Shown in pieces: positions 17,449 to 25,739 of a DNA stretch of 49,883 bases. This stretch comes from an uncultured Clostridia bacterium. GTDB taxonomy: Bacteria; Bacillota; Clostridia; Lachnospirales; Anaerotignaceae. The position numbers and the translations under genes are program-made. The stretch is from the NCBI GenBank assembly GCA_944384265.1, contig CALWSR010000024.1, positions 1 through 49,883 on the forward strand, written 5' to 3'. The notes below the pieces were generated by a model. That model worked only from the letters and a program-made list of their open reading frames with translations. It had not been told where the DNA came from and did no database searches. The first letter of the stretch is position 1. Each line of letters starts with the position of its first letter.

Positions 17449-18661
17449 AAAAAAACTCCTCTTTTTTATGGTGATTCTGTTGCTTTTATTATGAAGTAAA
17501 AGGCTTTATGGTGAAAATAGATTTAGCCGCATACAGTGCAATGTACTGCTTTTTTTTATAAAAAAGCCGCAATATCATTCAAACTCCATTGTAAGCAGCT
17601 GTATATATGGTATTTGTTTAAGATATGCCTAAAAAAGGGAGAATAGAACGAAGGGATTTTTTGTAATCATAAAAAATGATATGACAATGTTGTTTGAAAA
17701 ATATTTGTGAAAGCATTTTGTCTGTAATTTTAAATGACAGTATGATATTGGTGGAAAATGCTAGGAATGAAATTCGTATAAAAGTGACGGATGCCTCAGT
17801 CAAAAGCAGCCCCTAAAAAATGTATGTTTGTTTTTATAAATAGTATAAAAAGCAGGGCATTATCTACTTTTAAAAAATAAAATATAGCAAAATAGGATTC
17901 ATTGCACAGCTGTTTATCCCGCAATATGAAATGCCTTCCTATGAAAACTGCCGATAAATTTCCCCATAAGTGTATTTTATGGAGGACAGGCATAAGCTGT
18001 GAATTTTTGACCATGGATTTAGAAAAACATTTTATTTTGCAGCCTCTTTTTTAGAAATGGTATAGAAATAATTTTATATGCAATCCAAAGAGCTGAATAC
18101 AGCTATCATATGCTTTGTGTCCCGTATGGTTTAACAGCTTGCATACTTTTGCTGCTGTAAAAATGAAACTGTATTTATGGAACATAAAATGATACTGCTA
18201 TTTTGACAGCAATATTTTTTTGGAGCTGCTTTGGTATAAAATATGCTTTTTACTATTTTCTATATCAACATGAAAACAATGTGATGATATAAATGTCACA
18301 GCTGCCAAGGGGAAATGCTTTAAAAAGCCATTGAAAACAACAGATGACATAAAATTTTAAATACATAGTTATCATGGATTTGAAATTGGCAGGCCATTCA
18401 AATGCTTCAAGGAATATTCTCATCACAAAAGCAGTTTATTTTCAAAAAGGCATTCTCTGGAATTGTATGTTTTTATTGGCATATGTATTCTATTACATTT
18501 TGTTTTTATGGCCATGGATACCACTGTTTTAATCAATATAGAAAACCATATAATATTGCTTATTGGTTTTGTATGATTTTTAAGCAATTTATAAAAAATG
18601 TATGGAGGATATAGAACAGGGCCATATCTTGTTAAAAAATGAAAGCATTTTACAGGCAAAT
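17449..18661. other. 1.2-kb gene-poor region with possible decayed coding fragments
   Basis: No intact gene is supported. On the plus strand around 17700-17812 the reading KNICESILSVILNDSMILVE then ARNEIRIKVTDASVKSSP before a TAA is protein-like, but the frame is blocked upstream and there is no start. Nearby plus-strand scraps such as NMKCLPMKTADKFPHKC also look less random than the AT-rich background. I read this as an old, heavily degraded gene region; the family cannot be named. Confidence 0.35.
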
Positions 18662-18703
18662 AAAAAAAGGGAGTTTGATGCATTGAATCCCCCTTTTTTA
18701 TTG
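18662..18703 (-). terminator. Intrinsic terminator of nhaC
   Basis: Minus strand: AAAAAAGGGGGA, a loop of about 14 nt, TCCC(T) and a run of seven T. It lies 110 bases after the nhaC stop codon and is A/T-symmetrical, so it could work in both directions. Confidence 0.65.
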
Positions 18704-18812
18704 CAAAATAAATTTTTAAAGGAGATTTGGATAACACTTTGTTTTCCAAATCCCCTTACATTTTTTTACAGCTTAAAGCAGTCTATAAAAGCAGTATCTG
18801 CTATTTTGTCAT

Positions 18813-20375
18813 TTATTTTTCGGCCTCTTCAGCCGTTTCCTTTGCCACTGCCATTTTGTGCAATACAATCAGCACCGCTAACAGGCAAACAATGGAAGTG
18901 CCTAATGTGAAAAAGAGATTTTTTGTAAAGCCTGCCACAATATATCCCACCATACAGCAGACCGCTACACATATGGCATAAGGAATCTGTGTAGAAACGT
19001 GGTCAATATGATTACAGCCGGCACCTGTGGAAGAAAGTATGGTGGTGTCTGAAATAGGAGAGCAATGGTCGCCAAATACAGAACCGGCCAATGTGGCTGC
19101 AAGAGAGATGATAGTCAGCTCTGGAGCAACTCTTTGGCAGACAGTTGCAATAATGGGAATTAAAATACCAAATGTACCCCATGAGGTTCCCATAGAAAAA
19201 GAAAGAAAACCGGCTACCACAAATATGATGGCAGGAATAAACATAGTGGGCATATTGGAATGGGCAACCAAATCTCCCACATATTCTCCTGTGCTGAGCA
19301 AATCACGGCAAACACCGCTGATGGTCCAAGCCAATGTCAAAATAATGATGGCTCCCACCATGGACTTGACGCCTTGGCCAATACCGTCCATAAATTCTCT
19401 GAAGTTTAATATTTTGCGAGGCACAAACAGAAAAAATGCCACAACCAAAGAGGCAAAACTGCTTATGGCAAGGGCAGGGCCGGCAGAGGTGTTTCCAAAG
19501 CCGTCGGCAATGGACATACCGCCTTCAAAATAGCCGCCTACATACAGCATAGATAAAATGGAAAATAGAATCAGTGCTGCAATGGGAATAATCAAATCCC
19601 ATACCTTTCCCTTTGGAGAAATGCGAAGCTGATTTAATTCATCTGCCCCTGTTGTGCTGTTGAGGGTGTCAGAATCCAGCTTGCCATATTTTTTTGCCTG
19701 ATATTCAAATTTTTCCATGGAACCAAAATCCAGCTGCAAACAAGAAATGATAATAATCATAATAATGGTTAAAATGGCATAAAGATTAAAAGGAATAGAC
19801 TGTATAAAGGATTCCATGCCGTTTAAGCCTGTATCTCCCATTTGGGAAATGACAGAAGCGGCCCAGGAGGACACCGGTGCAATGATACAGACCGGTGCAG
19901 CAGTGGCGTCAATGAGATATGCCAGCTTTGCATGGGAAATACGCTGTTTGTCTGTAACAGGCTTCATGACAGTACCCACAGTCAGACAGTTAAAATAATC
20001 ATCAATAAATATCAAAGCACCCAATGCACAGGTGGCAAGAGAAGCACCTGTACGGGTGTTGATTTTACTGCTTGCCCATTCGCCGTATGCTCGAGAGCCT
20101 CCTGCCTTTGTGATGATGACCACAAGGGCTCCAAGCATTGCCAAAAATAATACAATGGCAGTGTTTTCAGCCAATTTGCCTGCCATAAGCGTCATGGTGG
20201 TATCTGCTGTTTTGGCAATGATATCTATGCCGCTTGTTGTATGGATAGCATAAATAAAGGTACCGGAAAGAATACCAATGATTAAAGATGAAATTACTTC
20301 TTTTGTCACAAGGGCTAGTCCAATGGCGATGATTGGCGGTATGACAGATAAAAATCCTACATTGATTGATTCCAA
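18813..20375 (-). CDS. nhaC: NhaC-family Na+/H+ antiporter
   Basis: A 520-residue inner-membrane antiporter with about 12 helices. I place the start at a TTG (20375), because AAGGGGG lies 6 nt upstream and the protein then begins ESINVGFLSVIPPIIAIGLAL, as NhaC proteins do; a longer in-frame start would add a poor-quality 54-residue leader. Diagnostic segments are GALVVIITKAGGSRAYGEWA, LGALIFIDDYFNCLTVGTVMKPVTD, DATAAPVCIIAPVSSWAA and SFSMGTSWGTFGILIPI. The family exchanges Na+ for H+, sometimes malate or lysine-type solutes in relatives. Promoter at 20434-20462. The C-terminal tail is charged. It is divergent from the glycine-riboswitch permease. Confidence 0.88.
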   Translation of the reverse strand: MESINVGFLSVIPPIIAIGLALVTKEVISSLIIGILSGTFIYAIHTTSGIDIIAKTADTTMTLMAGKLAENTAIVLFLAMLGALVVIITKAGGSRAYGEWASSKINTRTGASLATCALGALIFIDDYFNCLTVGTVMKPVTDKQRISHAKLAYLIDATAAPVCIIAPVSSWAASVISQMGDTGLNGMESFIQSIPFNLYAILTIIMIIIISCLQLDFGSMEKFEYQAKKYGKLDSDTLNSTTGADELNQLRISPKGKVWDLIIPIAALILFSILSMLYVGGYFEGGMSIADGFGNTSAGPALAISSFASLVVAFFLFVPRKILNFREFMDGIGQGVKSMVGAIIILTLAWTISGVCRDLLSTGEYVGDLVAHSNMPTMFIPAIIFVVAGFLSFSMGTSWGTFGILIPIIATVCQRVAPELTIISLAATLAGSVFGDHCSPISDTTILSSTGAGCNHIDHVSTQIPYAICVAVCCMVGYIVAGFTKNLFFTLGTSIVCLLAVLIVLHKMAVAKETAEEAEK

Positions 20376-20433
20376 AATAATCCCCCTTTTCTTTACAAAA
20401 ATTTCTTTTTTGGAACAAAATATAACAGCTATC

Positions 20434-20462
20434 ATCATAACATAGATTTTAGAAATATTCAA
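20434..20462 (-). promoter_or_regulatory. Promoter of nhaC
   Basis: Minus strand: TTGAAT (20462-20457), 17-nt spacer, TATGAT (20439-20434), about 58 bases upstream of the proposed TTG start. Confidence 0.65.
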
Positions 20463-20617
20463 TTCTATATCAATGTACAGAATTGGTTTTGTATATTTTA
20501 TATTAAAATGACGGCTATAAAAAAAGAATTGCCACAATAATGAAAATATAAAATCAAAATATAAAATTTTATTTATGAAAACTGCAAAAAAAGTATTGGA
20601 TTTATGTCAAAAAATGA

Positions 20618-20646
20618 TTGACAAATTTTTGCAGCAATTATATAAT
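20618..20646 (+). promoter_or_regulatory. Promoter of the glycine riboswitch-permease transcript
   Basis: Consensus TTGACA (20618-20623) and TATAAT (20641-20646) separated by exactly 17 bases, just before the riboswitch. Confidence 0.9.
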
Positions 20647-20682
20647 GAAACAACGTAATCAATTATGTAACCAGAAGAAGCA

Positions 20683-20862
20683 ATGGGAAGATTTCTGCTC
20701 AGCAGCAAATTGCTGTGAAAAAGAAAGCCGATGAAGCAACCCTAAATTGCCGAGTTTAGGAGAATCTTTCAGGCAAAAAGACCTGTTGTGGATGGTACTC
20801 TGGAAAGTATTCTTTTTCATAGAATCACCGTAGAGGTCATACTTTCAGGTAAAAATACAGAG
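20683..20862 (+). ncRNA. Tandem glycine riboswitch
   Basis: Both aptamers show the conserved core. First: GAAAGCCGATGAAGCAA, then GAATCTTTCAGGCAAAAAGAC. The linker GGATGGTACTCTGGAAAG leads to the second: TCACCGTAGAGG, then TACTTTCAGGTAAAAATACAGAGG. These are the hallmark blocks of the two-aptamer glycine class (GCCGAAG/TCAGGCAAA and CACCGAAG/TCAGGTA). An intrinsic terminator follows directly at 20863-20903, and the permease gene starts at 20986, so glycine level should control read-through into it. Whether glycine turns expression on or off is not certain from sequence. Confidence 0.92.
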
Positions 20863-20903
20863 GCATATAGGCAAGTTTTTTTTGTGTGCCTGTATGCTTT
20901 TTT
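20863..20903 (+). terminator. Riboswitch-controlled intrinsic terminator
   Basis: Arms GCATATAGGCA (20863-20873) and TGCCTGTATGC (20887-20897), 11 pairs, then six T. The 5' arm begins within the last bases of the second aptamer (ACAGAGGC), as expected of an expression platform. Confidence 0.9.
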
Positions 20904-20985
20904 ATATTGCTTTTTTAGGAATCATAACATAAATTACAGCAAAGGCACCCATATCATTTCATACTTACAATAAGGAGGTATTTGT

Positions 20986-22386
20986 ATGTCAAATAACAGT
21001 GGAGAACAAATGAAAAAAACACTGGGTATGTCTACGGCATTGGCTACGGTAGTAGGTTGTGTAATTGGTTCGGGAGTGTTTTTTAAACCCCAGTCCATAT
21101 TTACAACAACAGGGGGAGCACCAGGACTTGGTATGATTGCTTGGATTGTGGGCGGCTTGGCAAGTATTGCAGCAGCCCTTACATTTGCAGAGGTGGCCAT
21201 ATTGATACCTAAAACAGGGGGAATGGTGGCTTATTTGGAAGAAATTTTTGGAAAAAAGGTAGGATATTTGACAGGCTGGATGCAGACAGTGCTTTTTTAT
21301 CCAGCTATGATTGCAGCCCTTGCCGTTGCTTTTGCACAGCAGGTTGAGGTGTTTACACAAAATCCTTCTTTAACACCTGCCATTGCCATTGGCTGTATCA
21401 TTGTTGTTATTATTTTTAATGCACTTGGTTCAGCAGTGGGCGGTGCAGTACAGATTGTATCTACTGTCTGTAAGCTGGTACCATTGGTGGTGCTTATGAT
21501 ATTTGGATTTATAAAAGGTTCTGGAGATAATCCCATTTTCAGCCCTATGGTAGGAGAGGGTGTGAATGCCATGAATGCATTAAGCTCATTGCTTTTGGCC
21601 GTATTGTTTGCTTTTGAAGGGTGGACAAATGTGGGTGCCATTGCCGGAGAAATGAAAAACCCCGGAAAGGACCTTCCCATTGCCATTGTAGGCGGTGTAT
21701 CTATGATTATGGCGGTTTATTTCATTATCAATTTAGCCTATCTTTGGGTATTGCCTGCCGGCACATTGGCAGCAACAGCAACACCGGCATCGGATGTGGC
21801 CACTGTAATTTTTGGTGAAGTAGGCGGCAAAATCATTGCTGTGGGTATTATGATTTCTGTGTTTGGAGCCTGCAATGGATTTGTATTGGCCGGTTCTCGT
21901 GTGGCATATTCTTTGGCAGCAGAAAAAACACTGCCCTTTAGCAATGTATTTTCCAAATTAAACGGAGCACAGGTGCCTATGAACTCTATTATATTGGTAG
22001 GTGGCTTGGGCTGTATTTATTCTTTGACTGGACAGTTTAATCTTTTGACAGACTTGGCTGTATTTGCTTGCTGGATATTTTATACATTAACATTTATCGG
22101 TGTTATGAAGCTGAGAAAAACATGGGCGGATGTGCCAAGAACATACAAAGTGCCTCTTTATCCCATTATACCCATCATTGCCATTGTCAGTGGTGCGTAT
22201 GTTATATTCAATCAGCTTTTGATTTGCGATGCTGTCACACTTTCAGAGTCTTTAGGCAATTTGGGACAGGGACAGATTGTGGAGGTGCTTTCAACAGATA
22301 ACAGAATACGTTCTATTGCAAGTATTGTAATTACAATCATTGGATTGCCTGTTTATTCAGCTATGACAAAACAAAAGCAAAGCTGA
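20986..22386 (+). CDS. APC-family amino acid permease under glycine control
   Basis: A 466-residue transporter with about 12 helices. AAGGAGG stands 7 nt before ATG 20986. The N-terminal unwound-helix motif TVVGCVIGSGVFFKPQSI is typical of the APC/LAT group (SteT, YfnA-like). Further segments are GLASIAAALTFAEVAILIPKTGGMVAYLEEIFG, FAFEGWTNVGAIAGEMKNPGKDLPIAI and FGACNGFVLAGSRVAYSLAAEK. The last 90 residues hold two helices and a short cytoplasmic tail. Because the gene is behind a glycine riboswitch, glycine, or the related alanine or serine, is the probable solute; direction (uptake or efflux) is undetermined. An A/T-rich imperfect hairpin at 22411-22442 may be its terminator. Confidence 0.9.
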   Translation: MSNNSGEQMKKTLGMSTALATVVGCVIGSGVFFKPQSIFTTTGGAPGLGMIAWIVGGLASIAAALTFAEVAILIPKTGGMVAYLEEIFGKKVGYLTGWMQTVLFYPAMIAALAVAFAQQVEVFTQNPSLTPAIAIGCIIVVIIFNALGSAVGGAVQIVSTVCKLVPLVVLMIFGFIKGSGDNPIFSPMVGEGVNAMNALSSLLLAVLFAFEGWTNVGAIAGEMKNPGKDLPIAIVGGVSMIMAVYFIINLAYLWVLPAGTLAATATPASDVATVIFGEVGGKIIAVGIMISVFGACNGFVLAGSRVAYSLAAEKTLPFSNVFSKLNGAQVPMNSIILVGGLGCIYSLTGQFNLLTDLAVFACWIFYTLTFIGVMKLRKTWADVPRTYKVPLYPIIPIIAIVSGAYVIFNQLLICDAVTLSESLGNLGQGQIVEVLSTDNRIRSIASIVITIIGLPVYSAMTKQKQS

Positions 22387-22973
22387 TATACATTTTTTTG
22401 CATAAAATGAAAAAAAGTGACTGAAATATATTGACTTTTTTTAGAATATCATACATAATATAAAGCATAGTTTATATATAATAATTATGATGATTTTCAT
22501 ATAAAGTTGCAGCCATTTATCTGCAAGTAAGAATAAAATAAAGAAACACAAAATGATAATTGGTGCAGTGAACATAGCTTCATTGTACCTTTTTTTATAT
22601 CAAAAATAGGTTTTGTTTGTATGATATGACAAAATAATAAAAAAATTTAATGCTTTTTATGCTCTTTTTTCAAAAAAATGAACAAAAATAGAAATTTTTT
22701 TTCTATGCTTATGATATTTAGACCAATGCTGTTTGTATTTTAAAAATGGCTTGGAGGCCAAATAGGGTTAAGAAAGTGTTAAAAAATAAGCTTTGGATAA
22801 AAAATGAATATTTATGTATTTATGATTGTATGGCAAAGCAATAAAAAGCAGAAATAGGAAAGGAAAGCATATTATGATAGATGTGTTTATTATGAAAAAG
22901 GATAGGATATTGTAAGTATGAAGCAGGGAATTGGCATAAAAATGCCGTGAGGGAGCTGTCAATGTCCTCAAAG
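22387..22973. other. Spacer before the Mrp-like operon
   Basis: About 590 bases with no gene. It contains the possible promoter at 22431-22458 and otherwise A/T-rich sequence. If that promoter serves the operon, the transcript would have a leader of nearly 700 nt; I see no recognised riboswitch in it. Confidence 0.45.
22431..22458 (+). promoter_or_regulatory. Candidate promoter upstream of the Mrp-like operon
   Basis: TTGACT (22431-22436), a 16-nt spacer, then CATAAT. The spacing is acceptable but the -10 is not ideal, and the site is 670 bases before mrpE. A nearer promoter could not be recognised. Confidence 0.3.
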
Positions 22974-23090
22974 CTTCCATGAGAGAAAAAATGCAGTTTT
23001 CCCTTCAAAATCCCTTGCTTTGGCTTGCAAATGAGAAATGCAGAGAGCTGATTTTATTTGCAGAATCCATGTGCATAGCTTTCTGTTTCC
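22974..23090 (+). repeat. Dispersed intergenic repeat C, copy 2
   Basis: Shares CCATG, TCAAAATCCC, TTGCTTTG, GAATCCATGTG and ATAGCTTTCT in order with 2371-2473. In this copy the CCCTTGC palindrome is imperfect. It ends 40 bases before mrpE, mirroring copy 1 before punA. Confidence 0.55.
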
Positions 23091-23131
23091 TATTAAAATA
23101 ACAAAGTCATTGAGCAGAAAGGAGGAAAGAA

Positions 23132-23605
23132 ATGTTATTTTTTGTTATGCTGTTTTTGTGGTTTATATTAAACGGCAGCGTCAGTATGCAATTATTGGTT
23201 GCGGGAATGTTAGTTTGCGGAGGCATTTATGGTTTTACAAAAAAATATATTGATATACAATGGAGCAAAAAAAGCATTCTGACACGTGTTTTTGAGCTGG
23301 TGCAGTATATATTGATATTGCTGATTGAAATTGTAAAATCAAATGTTGCTGTGATAAAGCTGGTGTTGACCCCCAACATGGAAAGCTGGCATCCTTGTTT
23401 TATGTGTTTTCGCTCCAATTTAAAAAGTGAAATGCTGAGAGTGGTATTGGCAAATTCCATCACATTAATACCCGGAACAGTGACAGTGGAATTGGAGGGA
23501 GAGGTGCTTACGGTACATGTGCTGGACCATCGCTGGAAGGATAGTGTTGAAAACAGTGCATTTGCCCAAGCGTTGAAAAAAATGGAGGGGGACGAAAAAA
23601 TATGA
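23132..23605 (+). CDS. mrpE: Mrp/MBH-type antiporter subunit E
   Basis: A 157-residue membrane protein, first gene of a ten-gene operon. AGGAGG stands 6 nt before the ATG. Two or three hydrophobic helices fill residues 1-75; the soluble C-terminal part has the MrpE/MnhE signature NSITLIPGTVTVELEGEVLTVHVLDHRW. MrpE proteins are accessory subunits needed for assembly and full activity of the multi-subunit cation/proton antiporter. The gene overlaps mrpF by four bases (ATGA). Confidence 0.9.
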   Translation: MLFFVMLFLWFILNGSVSMQLLVAGMLVCGGIYGFTKKYIDIQWSKKSILTRVFELVQYILILLIEIVKSNVAVIKLVLTPNMESWHPCFMCFRSNLKSEMLRVVLANSITLIPGTVTVELEGEVLTVHVLDHRWKDSVENSAFAQALKKMEGDEKI

Positions 23606-23928
23606 AAGAAAATGGAAGCCTTTTGGATATGGTGCTGTTTGGCTGTATGATTTTTATTGCCATACTCATGTTTTTTTGTTTGTATAAAGCATTGAAGGGA
23701 CCAAGATATACAGACAGGCTGATTTGTATCAACATGATTGCAACATTGACATTCAGCTTTATATGCATTCTTTCTGTATATTTGAGGGAAGCATTTTTGA
23801 TGGATATTGCACTGGTTTATTCTATGCTGAGTTTTTTGGCGATTGTAGTGCTTTGCCGCATTGTTACGTTATATCACAAGGGAGATTTTTTTTATCAAAA
23901 AAGAAAGGAGCAGCAAAAGCATGATTAG
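23602..23928 (+). CDS. mrpF: Mrp/MBH-type antiporter subunit F
   Basis: A 108-residue protein with three predicted helices. The conserved family stretch runs through KGPRYTDRLICINMIATLTF and YLREAFLMDIALVYSMLSFLAIVVLCR, containing the Asp/Arg pair and the DIALVY motif typical of MnhF/MrpF. The basic tail (KRKEQQKH) is cytoplasmic. It overlaps mrpE upstream and mrpG downstream, so the three are translationally coupled. Confidence 0.9.
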   Translation: MKENGSLLDMVLFGCMIFIAILMFFCLYKALKGPRYTDRLICINMIATLTFSFICILSVYLREAFLMDIALVYSMLSFLAIVVLCRIVTLYHKGDFFYQKRKEQQKHD

Positions 23929-24229
23929 AGAAATCATAGGAAGTATTTTTTTGATAGCCAGTATGTTTGTAATGGGAGTATCTGTGTTAGGACTATATCG
24001 TTTAAAATATACTTTAAACCGAATGCATACATTGGCGTTGATTGACACATTGGGCACGGCATTTTTGATGATTGGGCTGATGATAATGGGACTGAATCTG
24101 TTTCATATATTAAAGCTGTTTTTGGTGGTGGTATTTTTTTGGCTGACCAGTCCTGTCAGCAATCATTTGATTGCAAAAGCAGAGGTGCTGACTAATTTAA
24201 ATTTAAAAGAAAGGATGAAAGAAAAGTAA
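23921..24229 (+). CDS. mrpG: Mrp/MBH-type antiporter subunit G
   Basis: A 102-residue three-helix subunit. The start at 23921 is chosen by AAAGGAG about 10 nt upstream and the overlap of 8 bases with mrpF; an earlier in-frame start would give a hydrophilic leader not found in the family. The motif VLGLYRLKYTLNRMHTLALIDTLGTAFLMIGL is the MnhG signature (usually G-RFPD-YTRMHA). The final LTSPVSNHLIAKAEV is also conserved. Confidence 0.9.
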   Translation: MIREIIGSIFLIASMFVMGVSVLGLYRLKYTLNRMHTLALIDTLGTAFLMIGLMIMGLNLFHILKLFLVVVFFWLTSPVSNHLIAKAEVLTNLNLKERMKEK

Positions 24230-24230
24230 T

Positions 24231-24479
24231 ATGCTGATAGAAAATTTACTGCTTTTATTTTTGATTGTTTGTGCCATATTGGTTTCTATTACAAAAAGGC
24301 TGCTCCGTGCTGTTATTTTATTTACAGCATACAGTGTGGTGCTTTCTATTATTTGGATATTTTTGCAGGCTCCTGATTTAGCCATTACAGAAGCGGCAGT
24401 AGGTACAGGCGTCACTACTATTTTATTCTTCCTCACACTGAAAAAAGTAAATGAAATAAAGGGTACAGATGATAAATGA
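24231..24479 (+). CDS. MbhD-like subunit (DUF4040 type)
   Basis: An 82-residue protein with two or three helices. It matches the MbhD domain that in canonical Mrp is fused to the C-terminus of MrpA: LLRAVILFTAYSVVLSIIWIFLQAPDLAITEAAVGTGVTTILFF. The central APDLAITEAAVG holds the conserved Asp and Glu thought to lie on the ion path. Here it is a free-standing gene as in archaeal MBH complexes, one base after mrpG and overlapping the next gene by 11 bases. Confidence 0.88.
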   Translation: MLIENLLLLFLIVCAILVSITKRLLRAVILFTAYSVVLSIIWIFLQAPDLAITEAAVGTGVTTILFFLTLKKVNEIKGTDDK

Positions 24480-25362
24480 AAAAAAAGAGAAATCAAAATG
24501 GCAGCATTTTGTAGACTGGGTCAATGGAGAGGAAGCCATTGAAAGGCCAAAAAAGATTTCTCTTCAAAAAATAAACAAAAAGAAGCTAATCATATTAATT
24601 CGAAAATATATTTGGAGCCGAAGGAAAAAAACAGCCCTCCATTTAATCATGTGTACATTTGCTTGTATGGTGTTTATTGGCATACTGCTGCACACAGTTT
24701 CCACACTGCCTTATTTTGGTGGAAGCACAAACCCTGCTTCCAATGAAGTGGTGGAGCGTTACATAGAATCCGGTGTAGAGGAAACAGGCGCCAGCAACAT
24801 TGTCACAGCTATGATACTGGAATACAGAGCATTTGATACATTTGGAGAAAGCTGCATATTGTTTTTGGCTGTCATTTGTGTTGTGATGCTTTTAAAAAAA
24901 GATGCCGCAGAAGAAACCGAAGAAGAAAAAGCATTTGACCAGGAGGAAGAAAATGTCATATTAAAAAAAGTTGCCAATATTTTGACACCCCTTTTATTTC
25001 TTTTTGGCTGTTATGTCATATTAAACGGACATATCTCTCCGGGAGGAGGTTTTTCCGGTGGCGCCATTATGGGGGCAGGACTCATATTATATGCTTGTGT
25101 CAATGGACAAAAAAGTGTACAGAGATTTTTTACATATAAAACATTTTTGCGCATCAATGTCATTAGTCTTTTGGCATATGGTATTTTAAAGGGATATTCT
25201 TTTTTTGCAGGAGCAAACCATTTGCCTGATGTGATACCAAAGGGAACAGGCTGGGATTTGCTAAGCGGCGGATTGATACTGCCCTTGAACATTTGTGTGG
25301 GCATGATTGTGATGTGTACGGTTTATGGATTTTATGCATTATTTACAAAAGGAGATATATAA
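24469..25362 (+). CDS. mrpB: Fused MbhE-MrpB subunit
   Basis: A 297-residue fusion. After a charged N-terminus (about 45 residues), a first part contains one hydrophobic helix at residues 58-75, a stretch STNPASNEVVERYIESGVEETGASNIVTAMILEYRAFDTFGE that is the MbhE/MrpA-tail type, and a helix ending in LLKKDA. A long acidic linker (EETEEEKAFDQEEE) leads to the MnhB/MrpB domain, PLLFLFGCYVILNGHISPGGGFSGGAIMGAGLILY, whose GHxxPGGGFxGG motif is diagnostic. Both pieces are separate proteins in MBH (E and F) and MrpA/MrpB in Mrp. It ends in an overlap with mrpC. Confidence 0.88.
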   Translation: MINEKKEKSKWQHFVDWVNGEEAIERPKKISLQKINKKKLIILIRKYIWSRRKKTALHLIMCTFACMVFIGILLHTVSTLPYFGGSTNPASNEVVERYIESGVEETGASNIVTAMILEYRAFDTFGESCILFLAVICVVMLLKKDAAEETEEEKAFDQEEENVILKKVANILTPLLFLFGCYVILNGHISPGGGFSGGAIMGAGLILYACVNGQKSVQRFFTYKTFLRINVISLLAYGILKGYSFFAGANHLPDVIPKGTGWDLLSGGLILPLNICVGMIVMCTVYGFYALFTKGDI

Positions 25363-25739
25363 TGTCAAATTTGATGACCAATTATTATGAAGCGGCAGCA
25401 GTGATATTGTTTGGAATTGGATTTATGAATTTACTGCTTGCCAAAAATTTGATAAAAAAATTTATTGGTTTAAACATTATGGATACAGCCGTTTATTTGT
25501 TTTTGGCGGCAAAGGGCTATATTACCGCAAGAGCGGCGCCCATCATTGCACAAGGCACTGCGGCCCGTGTGGAGGACTACATCAATCCTGTACCCAGCGG
25601 ACTTGTGCTGACAGGCATTGTAGTTTCTGTCAGTGTAACAGCATTTTCTCTGGCATTGGTTCAAAGGCTTTATAAGCATTATGGTTCTTTGGATTTGGAT
25701 GAAATTATGAAAAAGGCCAAAAAGGAGGAAAAGGTATGA
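25362..25739 (+). CDS. mrpC: Mrp/MBH-type antiporter subunit C (NuoK-like)
   Basis: A 125-residue NuoK/MrpC-type subunit with three helices. The start at 25362 overlaps the stop codon of the previous gene by one base, and GGAG lies 8 nt upstream. Conserved features are IGFMNLLLAKNLIKKFIGLNIMDTAVYLFL and PSGLVLTGIVVSVSVTAFSLALVQRLY, including the TGIVVxxxxTAxxLAL block of this family. The charged tail (MKKAKKEEKV) is cytoplasmic. Overlaps the next gene by four bases. Confidence 0.92.
   Translation: MSNLMTNYYEAAAVILFGIGFMNLLLAKNLIKKFIGLNIMDTAVYLFLAAKGYITARAAPIIAQGTAARVEDYINPVPSGLVLTGIVVSVSVTAFSLALVQRLYKHYGSLDLDEIMKKAKKEEKV

Noticed and set aside
22490..22620. Possible structured RNA before the Mrp-like operon
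   Set aside because: No conserved riboswitch core or consistent stem could be identified in the A/T-rich sequence.
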